Shown in pieces: positions 1-7,563 of a stretch of DNA of 64,000 nucleotides; the first letter of the stretch is position 1, and each line of letters opens with the position of its first letter. The notes under the pieces were generated by a model that saw nothing but the letters and a program-made list of their open reading frames with translations, had not been told where the DNA came from and did no database searches. The stretch is from a bacterium BMS3Abin03 (GTDB lineage Bacteria; Bacteroidota; Ignavibacteria; Ignavibacteriales; Ignavibacteriaceae). A program made the translations under genes and the position numbers. The DNA lies in assembly GCA_022340715.1 (NCBI GenBank), contig JAJDNK010000033.1, positions 1-64,000 on the forward strand, read 5' to 3'.

Positions 1-620
1 TCGAATCAGATGTAAGTTCTTCTCCTGGAACCACCAATGGCGATAACAACGATGCTTTACCCGTTGAATTAACTTCTTTCTCGGCGATAATTAATAAAAC
101 TTCAGTTAATCTGATCTGGAAAACAGAAACAGAAGTAAATAATTACGGATTTGAAATTCAGAGGTCTATACAGAGCGAAGACTGGAAAACACTCGGATTT
201 GTAAATGGGAATGGTAATAGTAATTCTCCGAAAGATTATAACTATATAGATAATTCTGTCGGCACGTCCGGAAAGTATTCTTATAGGTTAAAACAAATTG
301 ATAATGATGGCTCATACGAATATTCAAAATCGATAGAGGTAAATCTTGGTGCACCTGCAAGTATTGAATTGAAGCAGAATTATCCAAATCCGTTTAATCC
401 ATCAACTACGATTAATTTTACTTTGCCTGTTGAAGACGCAGTAAGTCTCATTGTTTATAATGCCATCGGCGAACAAGTGAAAGTTCTATATAGTGGAGTG
501 CTTGAAGCTGGCGTGCACTCTTTCAACTTTAGCGGAGATGACTTGCCAAGTGGATTGTATGTTTACAAGCTTTCAACGAGTGCAGGTAATCAGATCAGGA
601 AGATGATGCTGGTTAAGTAA
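1..620 (+). CDS. T9SS type A sorting domain protein, 3' part only
   Basis: The reading frame is open from the first base (first full codon at position 3) to TAA at 618-620, so the start lies outside the window. About 205 residues are visible. They begin with a low-complexity S/G/N stretch, then a domain starting LPVELTSFSA that is typical before T9SS tails, then a C-terminal sorting domain with NYPNPFNPSTTI and a final SGLYVYKL...IRKMMLVK. Such tails direct export through the outer membrane by the type IX secretion system and are removed at the surface. The visible part closely resembles the end of the next gene (1077-2378), so the two are tandem paralogues at least in this region. The function of the missing N-terminal part cannot be told. 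Confidence 0.85.
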   Translation, partial: ESDVSSSPGTTNGDNNDALPVELTSFSAIINKTSVNLIWKTETEVNNYGFEIQRSIQSEDWKTLGFVNGNGNSNSPKDYNYIDNSVGTSGKYSYRLKQIDNDGSYEYSKSIEVNLGAPASIELKQNYPNPFNPSTTINFTLPVEDAVSLIVYNAIGEQVKVLYSGVLEAGVHSFNFSGDDLPSGLYVYKLSTSAGNQIRKMMLVK

Positions 621-645
621 ACTAAAAGAATTAACACTTTTAACA

Positions 646-675
646 GCCCGGTTTTTTACTAAGCCGGGTTTTTTT
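646..675 (+). terminator. Rho-independent terminator after the first T9SS gene
   Basis: CCCGG (647-651) pairs with CCGGG (664-668) around a 12-base loop and is followed by seven T (669-675). It lies 26 bases after the stop codon. The stem is short but GC-rich compared with the surrounding sequence. Confidence 0.75.
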
Positions 676-1019
676 ATGCTCAATAAGAGATTTATATCAA
701 GTTTGTTTTTAATAGACAAGGTTTATTTATGAATTATTCAGTCTTTTATAACATTATGAAAAACCGTGAATAAAGTAAATCCTTTACATTTGGTGAAAAT
801 AATGCAATTTGGCTTGGGATTTTATTAAAAAAGTTTACCTAAACAATTATTTAGCTTCGTAATTATAGTTGGAGGTTTTAGAAAAAATTAATTACCTTTA
901 GAAACAAAGACACTCGCTTAGCTTAATTGAGGGAGTCTTGATATTTATTTTGGAGGGATGAGTTGGGGTGCCAGCAAACTTGTTTTAATCCTTCTTTATC
1001 CTAAACATTCCTGATATCA

Positions 1020-1060
1020 GACTATTTCAATTAATAGTGTGCGAATAATTACAAATAGTC
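1020..1060 (+). repeat. Inverted repeat immediately before a Shine-Dalgarno sequence
   Basis: GACTATTT (1020-1027) is the reverse complement of AAATAGTC (1053-1060). The pairing continues inward, imperfectly, through AATTA/TAATT. The second arm ends one base before a strong AAAGGAGG (1061-1068), which lies 8 bases before the ATG at 1077. An mRNA hairpin here could protect the 5' end or control ribosome access; this is inference. Confidence 0.45.
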
Positions 1061-1076
1061 AAAGGAGGGTTACGCT

Positions 1077-2378
1077 ATGGGTGGAGTTAAAACAGTTTTC
1101 TTCGTTTTATTACTTTATATTCCTCTTACAAAAGCACAAACATTGTTCTTTGAGGAAAATTTTAATTGTACTGTTGGAGATATAAGCGGACAAAATGGCT
1201 GGACTACATTAGGGACTGATAACGTTGATAATTTAAACGTAGTTTCTGGGAATCTCAGTTATACAGATTATTCAAGTGGTGCGGTCTTTAACTCAGTTCA
1301 TGTTATTAGTGGAGGCAGTAAAGATGAATGCGTGCAAGAGTTCCATACAGCAAATATAATATCTGGCGTTTTATATTTATCTCTACTTATTAAAGTTAAT
1401 TCCAGTGGGACAGATGGTAATAATGATGGATATTTTCTTTGTCTTATGTCAGAAAGTGGGACAACTAATTTTTGCAGATTATCTGTTGTTGATGCGGGTT
1501 CTGGAAATCTTCAATTTGGTATTCAAAAAAATACAGATGGAGGGCGATCCCTGACAACATCAAGTTATTCAAATTCTGGTTTTCCAACTTTTTTACTAGT
1601 AATGAAATATGATTTTTCAACTGAAACGACCTCATTATTTGTGAATCCAGCTTTAAGTGGCTCTGAGCCTGGGTCCACGGATGCAATTAATAATACAGGA
1701 AGTGCAATTTCCGATTTAAGAAGAATACAAATAAGACAGGGGGGCGGAGCTACTGATTGTGATGTTCAAATAGATGGCATTAGAATTTCTGATGCTTGGT
1801 CTCAAGCACCCCTCCCGGTAGAGCTCATTTCCTTTTCAGCATTAGTTGTTGATGAAGGAATTAAATTAAACTGGCGTACGGAAACCGAAGTGAATAATTA
1901 TGGATTTGATGTGGAACGTTCCTCGACTCCGCTCGGAACGATTTGGAAAACAATCGGTTTTGTGAATGGAAATGGAAATTCAAATTCGCCGAAAGAATAT
2001 TCTTTTATTGATAAAGATATTACGGGTGGAAAATATTTCTATCGATTAAAGCAGATTGATAACGACGGAACATTTACTTATTCAAAAGTTATTGATATTG
2101 AAGCTGATAAACCTTTGAATTATAAATTGGATCAAAATTATCCAAATCCTTTTAATCCTGTAACTACAATTAAGTTTACTATTCCTGAAGCGAATAAAGT
2201 AACTTTAAAAGTTTTTAATGTTATCGGAGAAGAAGTTGCTAAAATAGTAGACCAATGGACGGAAGCGGGAACTCATGAAATAAATTTCGATGGCACTGGT
2301 TTAAATAGCGGTATTTATTTTTACAGGATAAAAGCAGGGGATTTTGTGACTATTAGAAAGATGACATTGCTAAAGTAG
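1077..2378 (+). CDS. Secreted protein with T9SS type A sorting domain
   Basis: The protein has 433 residues. A Sec signal peptide (hydrophobic residues about 5-18, ending at ...LTKAQ) is followed by a beta-rich region (about 22-240) beginning FFEENFNCTVGD, resembling the concanavalin/LamG-like or carbohydrate-binding front domains of Ignavibacteria surface proteins. The LPVELISFSA linker domain starts near residue 246. The T9SS type A tail (about 352-433) contains NYPNPFNPVTTI and ends SGIYFYRI...IRKMTLLK. The predicted location is the cell surface or medium after export by Sec and then T9SS. The start is well supported by AAAGGAGG. A terminator follows, so the gene is probably monocistronic. 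No catalytic motif was recognised, and the substrate or partner is unknown. Confidence 0.85.
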   Translation: MGGVKTVFFVLLLYIPLTKAQTLFFEENFNCTVGDISGQNGWTTLGTDNVDNLNVVSGNLSYTDYSSGAVFNSVHVISGGSKDECVQEFHTANIISGVLYLSLLIKVNSSGTDGNNDGYFLCLMSESGTTNFCRLSVVDAGSGNLQFGIQKNTDGGRSLTTSSYSNSGFPTFLLVMKYDFSTETTSLFVNPALSGSEPGSTDAINNTGSAISDLRRIQIRQGGGATDCDVQIDGIRISDAWSQAPLPVELISFSALVVDEGIKLNWRTETEVNNYGFDVERSSTPLGTIWKTIGFVNGNGNSNSPKEYSFIDKDITGGKYFYRLKQIDNDGTFTYSKVIDIEADKPLNYKLDQNYPNPFNPVTTIKFTIPEANKVTLKVFNVIGEEVAKIVDQWTEAGTHEINFDGTGLNSGIYFYRIKAGDFVTIRKMTLLK

Positions 2379-2401
2379 TCACACAAAGATTTCTGTAATT
2401 T

Positions 2402-2432
2402 AACCTCTTGCTGATAGGTAAGAGGTTTTTTT
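2402..2432 (+). terminator. Rho-independent terminator
   Basis: AACCTCTT (2402-2409) pairs perfectly with AAGAGGTT (2420-2427) around a 10-base loop, and the T run continues to 2432. It lies 24 bases after the stop of the T9SS gene. Confidence 0.85.
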
Positions 2433-2563
2433 ATTGTTATCAGCATTAGCATCAATGTAAGTTTTAGTTATACAGAGAATTTCCCCCATGTTTTTATAGA
2501 GGATTTTTTCTATTTTCGCACTTGAAATGATCCAGTTTATTAATTAAATGGCGGGTTAAGATC

Positions 2564-2719
2564 GTGATATTTGATTTCGTGAAATTAGGTAACAAATCTT
2601 CATTAGGTGGAGAAATTCAACGTTCAAATAAAAGAAAAAGAAATACTATTCAAGCATTTTTTTTCCTACTTGCTTTTGTACTTCTGAATATAATTCTATA
2701 TTACCTGACAATTGTATGA
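2564..2719 (+). CDS. Possible small single-span membrane protein, 51 residues
   Basis: The reading frame runs from GTG at 2564 to TGA at 2717-2719. It gives a polar N-terminal half with a basic NKRKRN patch, then a hydrophobic segment (about residues 31-51) rich in F, L, I and Y that ends at the stop. That basic-then-hydrophobic layout fits an inner-membrane peptide with its N-terminus in the cytoplasm. A weak GGCGGG (2550-2555) lies about 8 bases upstream. The frame is open back to 2531 without an ATG. It sits alone in a 440-base gap between a terminator and miaB. It may be chance in AT-rich DNA; no homologue is known to me. Confidence 0.35.
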   Translation: MIFDFVKLGNKSSLGGEIQRSNKRKRNTIQAFFFLLAFVLLNIILYYLTIV

Positions 2720-2825
2720 AATATAACCATCATATTTAAATTACTTCAAGTTAAATTCAGAAATAAATTTTAATATTTGTCAGAATTATATTAAGGTATT
2801 GTGTTTGTTAATAAATAAGTGATTG

Positions 2826-4175
2826 ATGCGGAAAAATAAAGTATACATAGAAACCTACGGCTGTCAAATGAATGTTGCCGATACAGAAATTGTTCTTGGC
2901 ATTTTGAATAATAAAGGATACAGCCAGACAAACAACGCGGATGAGGCTGATGTAGTTTTGTTCAACACTTGTAGTATTAGGGAAAATGCTGAGCAGCGTA
3001 TTTATGGAAGGCTTGGCAATTTTAAAAATTTGAAAGCGTTGAAACCGGATCTTGTTGTAGGAATTCTCGGTTGTATGGCAGAGCGTTTGAGAAAAGACCT
3101 AGTTGAACAAAAAAGTATTGTCGATCTTGTGGTAGGACCAGATGAATACAGACGTTTGCCTGAATTGATAGATGTTGCTTATAATGGGGATAAGGGAATA
3201 GGAGTGAAACTTTCACGTACGGAAACTTATGATGATATTATTCCTCACAGAGAAGATGGCCTTTCCGCATGGATATCTGTTATGAGGGGGTGTGATAAAT
3301 TTTGTACTTTCTGTGTTGTCCCTTTTACACGTGGAAGAGAAAGAAGTCGTGCACTTAGTTCTGTTGTAGATGAAATCTGTGAACTTTCGGAACGCGGGTT
3401 TAAGGAAATTTCACTACTTGGGCAAAATGTAAATTCTTATAAAGATGGGGATAAAGATTTTGCGGATCTGTTAGCAGCTTCTGCTGAAGTAAACAGATCG
3501 GTGAGGATCAGATTTACTACATCGCATCCGCAGGATCTTTCTGATAAATTATTATATACAATTGCTGAGCATTCAAACATTTGCAATTATATTCATCTGC
3601 CTGTTCAATCCGGTTCGGATAGAATTTTGAAATTGATGAATCGTACTTACACAATTGGTCACTATCTGAAGTTGATCGAAAAAGCAAGAAAGATAATTCC
3701 GGGTGTGAGTTTCTCTACAGATATTATTTCAGGATTTCCCACAGAAACCTTCGAAGATCATATAATGACTCTAGATGTAATGAGACAGGTGAGATATGAT
3801 GGAGCGTATATGTTCAAGTATTCACCACGCGAAGGAACAAAGGCGTATGCTATGAAAGATGATGTTGCGGAAGAAACAAAATCAAAAAGGCTTCAGGAAA
3901 TAATTGATATTCAACAGCAGATATCTTATGAAATAAATCAGGAATTGATTGGAACAGAAGATATTGTACTGGTTGAAGGTGTAAGCAGGAAATCTAATGA
4001 TTTCCTTGCTGGAAGAACTGATACGAATAAGGTTGTTATTTTTCCTAATCAAGACGGAATTGAGGCCGGAGATTATCTGAAAATTAAAATAAAACGTGCA
4101 ACTCAGGCAACACTTTTTGGCGAATTGGTGAAAGCCGTGAAGTTAAACAATAACAATCTCGCTTTAATTGCATAA
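2826..4175 (+). CDS. miaB: tRNA-2-methylthio-N6-isopentenyladenosine methylthiotransferase MiaB
   Basis: MiaB adds a methylthio group to i6A37 of tRNAs that read UNN codons, using two 4Fe-4S clusters and two S-adenosylmethionine molecules. The 449-residue protein shows the UPF0004 domain with C13 (YGCQMN), C49 and C83, which bind the auxiliary cluster. The radical SAM motif has C156, C160 and C163 (CDKFCTFC), and a TRAM RNA-binding domain lies at the C-terminus (about 370-440). The length is normal. A TTG three bases upstream (2823) is in frame, but ATG 2826 is the likely start. In Bacteroidota miaB is often followed by a sigma-54 activator and lptE; here the same genes follow after two insertions. 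Confidence 0.95.
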   Translation: MRKNKVYIETYGCQMNVADTEIVLGILNNKGYSQTNNADEADVVLFNTCSIRENAEQRIYGRLGNFKNLKALKPDLVVGILGCMAERLRKDLVEQKSIVDLVVGPDEYRRLPELIDVAYNGDKGIGVKLSRTETYDDIIPHREDGLSAWISVMRGCDKFCTFCVVPFTRGRERSRALSSVVDEICELSERGFKEISLLGQNVNSYKDGDKDFADLLAASAEVNRSVRIRFTTSHPQDLSDKLLYTIAEHSNICNYIHLPVQSGSDRILKLMNRTYTIGHYLKLIEKARKIIPGVSFSTDIISGFPTETFEDHIMTLDVMRQVRYDGAYMFKYSPREGTKAYAMKDDVAEETKSKRLQEIIDIQQQISYEINQELIGTEDIVLVEGVSRKSNDFLAGRTDTNKVVIFPNQDGIEAGDYLKIKIKRATQATLFGELVKAVKLNNNNLALIA

Positions 4176-4236
4176 CTTAAAAGGCAGATTATAAATTTAA
4201 ATTAATTACCGGGGCATTATTGCATCGGTGTGAAAA

Positions 4237-4986
4237 ATGAAATTAAAAAATCTAAAAGCTTTAACAATTTTAAGTATTCTTCTGTTTTTGGATCCTGTGG
4301 ATCTGATTGCACAGGATGTTGACATCGTTCCGTATTTAAAACAAATAGAAAACGGAAATGTGGATGATGTAAAAAACGAGATTCCCGATTTAAAGGAAAA
4401 ATACCCCAATAGTCCATCAATTATGTTCCTGGATGGTGTTCTGACTGAGAATGGGCAAAAAGCTGTTTTGATTTATCAGAATATTGTCGATAAATATCCA
4501 GATAGTAAATATGCCGATGCTGCGCTTTACAGAATATACTCATACTATTATGCACTGGGATTATATGAAGCTGCAAAGGAGAAATTAAATCAATTAGTGA
4601 GTAAATATCCAGATTCACCGTACATAAAAATTGCAAAGCAAAATCAACTTCCGGTTAGTCCCGAAATATCGCAGGAAGAGACTGCAGCGAATGAGGATTC
4701 TGTTCAGGTACCACCCCCCCCCCCGGTAGAATCTAGAGGACCAAAGTATAAGTTTACGATTCAAGCCGGAGCATTTTCCAAAGAAGATAATGCCGCATCA
4801 TTAAAATCCAATTTTGATAAAGCAGGATTATTTTCTGAAGTAAAAGTAAAACAGGTCGCAGGAACTGTATTTCACGTTGTTTACGTTGGGAGATTTATTA
4901 CTAAAGAAGAAGCTGAAAATTTTTTAGTAACAATAAATGATAAGTTTAATTTGAGCGGAAGAGTTACAGAAATTCCAAAGGAATAA
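4237..4986 (+). CDS. Periplasmic TPR and SPOR-domain protein
   Basis: This is a 249-residue secreted protein. The signal peptide ends near IAQD (residue 26). TPR-like repeats (about 35-130) have the YPDS spacing seen in BamD/YbgF-type proteins. A proline/glutamate linker (about 138-168) contains five consecutive prolines at 159-163. The SPOR domain (about 170-247) contains FTIQAGAF. SPOR domains bind denuded septal peptidoglycan, so a role in cell division or envelope assembly is likely. The linker prolines are encoded partly by 11 consecutive C, where slippage would cut off the SPOR domain. The next gene starts 3 bases downstream, so the two are probably co-translated. Confidence 0.8.
   Translation: MKLKNLKALTILSILLFLDPVDLIAQDVDIVPYLKQIENGNVDDVKNEIPDLKEKYPNSPSIMFLDGVLTENGQKAVLIYQNIVDKYPDSKYADAALYRIYSYYYALGLYEAAKEKLNQLVSKYPDSPYIKIAKQNQLPVSPEISQEETAANEDSVQVPPPPPVESRGPKYKFTIQAGAFSKEDNAASLKSNFDKAGLFSEVKVKQVAGTVFHVVYVGRFITKEEAENFLVTINDKFNLSGRVTEIPKE
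4714..4724 (+). repeat. Homopolymeric C11 tract inside the SPOR-protein gene
   Basis: Eleven consecutive C occur in an otherwise AT-rich gene, within the proline linker between the TPR and SPOR parts. In the present frame they read through. A change of one or two bases would shift the frame upstream of the SPOR domain. Such tracts are known substrates for slipped-strand phase variation in other bacteria. Confidence 0.9.
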
Positions 4987-4989
4987 ACT

Positions 4990-5766
4990 TTGGCTGATTT
5001 ATTTTTTGTCGGTACCAGTTCGGGCAAAACATCTACCACACGTAATCATTCATCAATACTTATTTCTACAACTAATTATAATTTATTAATTGATGCTGGA
5101 GATGGGATTCCTAAAGCATTTCTTTTATATAATATTGATTTCAATTCAATAGATGGGGTTCTAATAACTCACCTTCATCCGGATCATTATACCGGTTTAG
5201 CATCATTGATTGTACAAATGAAAATGTACAATAGGGAAAAGAGCTTAGACCTTTATATCAACGCCGAATTGAAAAATACTGTTAAAAATTTTCTAACTGA
5301 TTCTTATTTATATCCGGATCGGTTGGGTTTTGGAATTGAATACCGTTCGTTTAGTGAAAATATTTCTATTGATGTATCTGAGGAAATTAGTTTTATTGCC
5401 CGTAAAAATTCACATCTAGCTTCTGTTTCCGAATTAAAGGATAATTCCGAACAAAGTTTTTCCTGCAGTAGTTTTTTATTAAATATTGGAAGTAGAAAAA
5501 TTTTTTATACATCCGATGTTGGTTCGGAAAAAGATCTTTCTTTGTTCGATGATAATAAGTATGACTTTCTTATAAGTGAAATTACACATGTAGATCCGAA
5601 AGAAATTATTAATAAATCAGAAAACGATAATTTTATAAGGCAAATTATTTTCACGCATTACAGCGACGAAGATGTTGTAGAAACCAAAAAATTTATAAAC
5701 AATTTGAACAAAGATCTAAAATCCTGGGTAATTTTAGCGGTTGATGGATTAAAAGTGGAACTCTGA
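4990..5766 (+). CDS. Metallo-beta-lactamase-fold hydrolase, RNase Z-like
   Basis: The protein has 258 residues. The fold starts at once (ADLFFVGTSSG), and the metal-binding motif H61-L-H63-P-D65-H66 (THLHPDHYTG) is intact. Further conserved pieces are the GSRKIFYTSDVG strand and FTHYSDED near residue 220, which supplies a late histidine. It most resembles the Lactamase_B_2/RNase Z-like group of phosphodiesterases; the substrate cannot be assigned. The start is TTG, since no ATG precedes the obligatory first strand and AAAGGA lies at 4977-4982. It follows the SPOR gene by 3 bases. Confidence 0.8.
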   Translation: MADLFFVGTSSGKTSTTRNHSSILISTTNYNLLIDAGDGIPKAFLLYNIDFNSIDGVLITHLHPDHYTGLASLIVQMKMYNREKSLDLYINAELKNTVKNFLTDSYLYPDRLGFGIEYRSFSENISIDVSEEISFIARKNSHLASVSELKDNSEQSFSCSSFLLNIGSRKIFYTSDVGSEKDLSLFDDNKYDFLISEITHVDPKEIINKSENDNFIRQIIFTHYSDEDVVETKKFINNLNKDLKSWVILAVDGLKVEL

Positions 5767-5883
5767 CAATATTACCTCTTTTTCACCTTCCCCGAGAGAA
5801 TTATTTTATTATATTTGAATTGAAGAGAATTTTGATTCTTTTAAGAATACGACATTTTGTCATCGAAAATTTATAATAGACTT

Positions 5884-6990
5884 ATGACAATAGAAGAATT
5901 CAAAAATAAAAACAGTATAGTTGGCAGATCGTCTGAGATAAATGATATTACAGATATTGTTATGCAGGTTGCTCCTTCAGATATAACTGTGCTCATTTAC
6001 GGAGAAAGTGGTGTAGGTAAAGAAATATTTGCTTCTGCCATTCATAATGCGAGTTCACGGGCGGACAAAACTATGGTGACTGTAAATTGTGGAGCTATTC
6101 CAGAAGGCATCCTTGAGAGTGAATTATTTGGACATAAAAAAGGTTCATTCACCGGTGCAGTTGAGAGCAGGAAAGGATATTTTGAAATTGCTGACGGCGG
6201 TACATTATTTCTTGATGAAATTGCTGAGATGCCTTTAACTACGCAGGTAAAGTTATTAAGAGTAATAGAGACTAAAGAGTTTATGAAATTAGGCGCAGAA
6301 ACAGTTACAAATGTTAATGTAAGAATTATTGCAGCTACAAATAAAGACTTGCAGGAAGAAGTGAACAAAGGCAGGTTTAGGGAAGATCTTTATTTCAGAT
6401 TAAAAGCTGTTACGTTAACAATTCCACCATTGAGAAATCGCAAAATTGATATTGAAGAATTGGCAAAGCACTTCATACATAGCTATTCAACTGAAAATAA
6501 AATAAACGAACCTGTTTTAGCCGATGAAGCATTGCAATTATTGTTAGAATATCCTTGGCCCGGTAATATCAGAGAATTAAAGAATACGATTGAAACGGCA
6601 ATTGCTCTTAACCGAAGTGGCAGACTTGAGGCTGATTCATTTGTTTCTCTCGTTGCCGATGAAACCAATACATATGAAAAAAGAAACCTGCCGATCTTTT
6701 TAAGAAAAACTCCCGAGGAAGCGGACAGGGAATTGTTCTATCGGGCCTTGTTTGAAATTAAAAAAGATCTGATGGAACTAAAGGATTTGATTATTCACAG
6801 GCAGGGTGAAGTTTCAATTAATGGTGGAGTTAAGGATGAAAAAGAGGTCCTTCCGCTTGATGAAATGGAAAGAGATGCCATAAAGAATGCGCTCGAAATT
6901 ACTCGTGGAAGTAAACGGAAAGCTGCCCGGTTGCTTAACATAAGTGAAAGAACTTTGTATCGAAAGATTAAGGAATATGAATTAAGTTAG
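5884..6990 (+). CDS. Sigma-54-dependent activator without receiver domain (AAA+ and Fis-type HTH)
   Basis: This activator drives open-complex formation by RNA polymerase with sigma-54. It has an AAA+ domain almost from the start: Walker A GESGVGKE (residues 40-47 from ATG 5884), the sigma-54 contact loop as GSFTGA (87-92; the usual form is GAFTGA), and Walker B GGTLFLDE. The C-terminus is a Fis-type helix-turn-helix (RKAARLLNISERTLYRKI). There is no N-terminal receiver or sensing domain, so control must come from expression or a partner. An in-frame TTG at 5857 would add nine residues. A TATATTTG box lies at 5810-5817. Its stop abuts the ATG of lptE, an arrangement I recall as common in Bacteroidota. 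Confidence 0.9.
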   Translation: MTIEEFKNKNSIVGRSSEINDITDIVMQVAPSDITVLIYGESGVGKEIFASAIHNASSRADKTMVTVNCGAIPEGILESELFGHKKGSFTGAVESRKGYFEIADGGTLFLDEIAEMPLTTQVKLLRVIETKEFMKLGAETVTNVNVRIIAATNKDLQEEVNKGRFREDLYFRLKAVTLTIPPLRNRKIDIEELAKHFIHSYSTENKINEPVLADEALQLLLEYPWPGNIRELKNTIETAIALNRSGRLEADSFVSLVADETNTYEKRNLPIFLRKTPEEADRELFYRALFEIKKDLMELKDLIIHRQGEVSINGGVKDEKEVLPLDEMERDAIKNALEITRGSKRKAARLLNISERTLYRKIKEYELS

Positions 6991-7542
6991 ATGTTAAAAA
7001 CAAGACAAATATATCATTTTTTAACAAAAAAAGGACTTTGGTATCCAGCAATACTCTTGTTAATAGTAGCTTTGATGATTAATTTTACGGGGTGTTGCAC
7101 GTACTCTTTTACAGGTTCATCGGTACCTCAACATTTAAAAACCATTGCAATTCCGATTGCTGAAGACAGAAGCGGTGCCGGAATTTCCGGATTGAGAGAA
7201 TCGCTGACACAACAGCTTATCAATCAATTCATTGATGATAATTCTCTTCAGGTAACTGATCGTACCAAAGCTGATGCCGTACTGGAGTGTACAATTGTTT
7301 CATTTACTGATGCACCGTCGATAGTTAGTGCAGGTGAGAACGTAGATCAAAGACGTGTTACTATTCAGGTTCAGGTAGCATATAAAGATTTGGTAAAGAG
7401 AGTTACTGTTTTTGATAAGAGCTTTACAAATTTTGGTGATTATAAGCCGGGTGAAGCAAGCAACGATAGAGTACAGGCAACGGAAACAGCAGTGACAAGA
7501 ATAGCAGAAGATATTTTGCTTGCTGTAGTTTCCGGATGGTAA
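6991..7542 (+). CDS. lptE: LPS-assembly lipoprotein LptE
   Basis: LptE is the outer-membrane lipoprotein that plugs LptD and helps insert lipopolysaccharide. The 183-residue protein has a basic N-region, a hydrophobic segment (about 17-33) and a lipobox FTGC with the acylated cysteine at 35 (a second cysteine follows at 36). The mature part has the family pattern of CTYSFTGSS, then LKTIAIPIAED, then ESLTQQLINQF. The ATG directly follows the stop of the sigma-54 activator (no gap), so the genes are co-transcribed and probably translationally coupled. Confidence 0.85.
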   Translation: MLKTRQIYHFLTKKGLWYPAILLLIVALMINFTGCCTYSFTGSSVPQHLKTIAIPIAEDRSGAGISGLRESLTQQLINQFIDDNSLQVTDRTKADAVLECTIVSFTDAPSIVSAGENVDQRRVTIQVQVAYKDLVKRVTVFDKSFTNFGDYKPGEASNDRVQATETAVTRIAEDILLAVVSGW

Positions 7543-7563
7543 ACATTATAAAGGATTATAGAA

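Larger units (their letters stand above)
621..1076. other. Intergenic region between two T9SS genes
   Basis: Apart from the terminator at its start and an inverted repeat at its end (1020-1060), this AT-rich stretch shows no convincing gene. A TAnnTTTG box (TACATTTG, 785-792) is present, but it has no TTTG at the expected distance and is about 285 bases from the next start codon. A 19-codon frame from 958 is too short to call. Confidence 0.5.
2379..2825. other. Intergenic region before miaB
   Basis: The region holds a terminator (2402-2432), the possible 51-residue frame (2564-2719) and AT-rich sequence. TTCCCCCA at 2481-2488 matches seven of eight bases of one half-site of the putative operator found at 53364-53382 and 57386-57404, but the second half-site is missing. 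No RNA gene was seen. Confidence 0.5.

Noticed and set aside
958-1014. 19-codon frame starting MSWGASKL with GGAGG next to its ATG
   Set aside because: The GGAGG is only one base from the ATG, too close to act, and the frame is too short to support.
2481-2499. Third copy of the 19-bp palindrome
   Set aside because: Only one half-site (TTCCCCCA) matches; the second half is absent and no -7 box is at the right distance.
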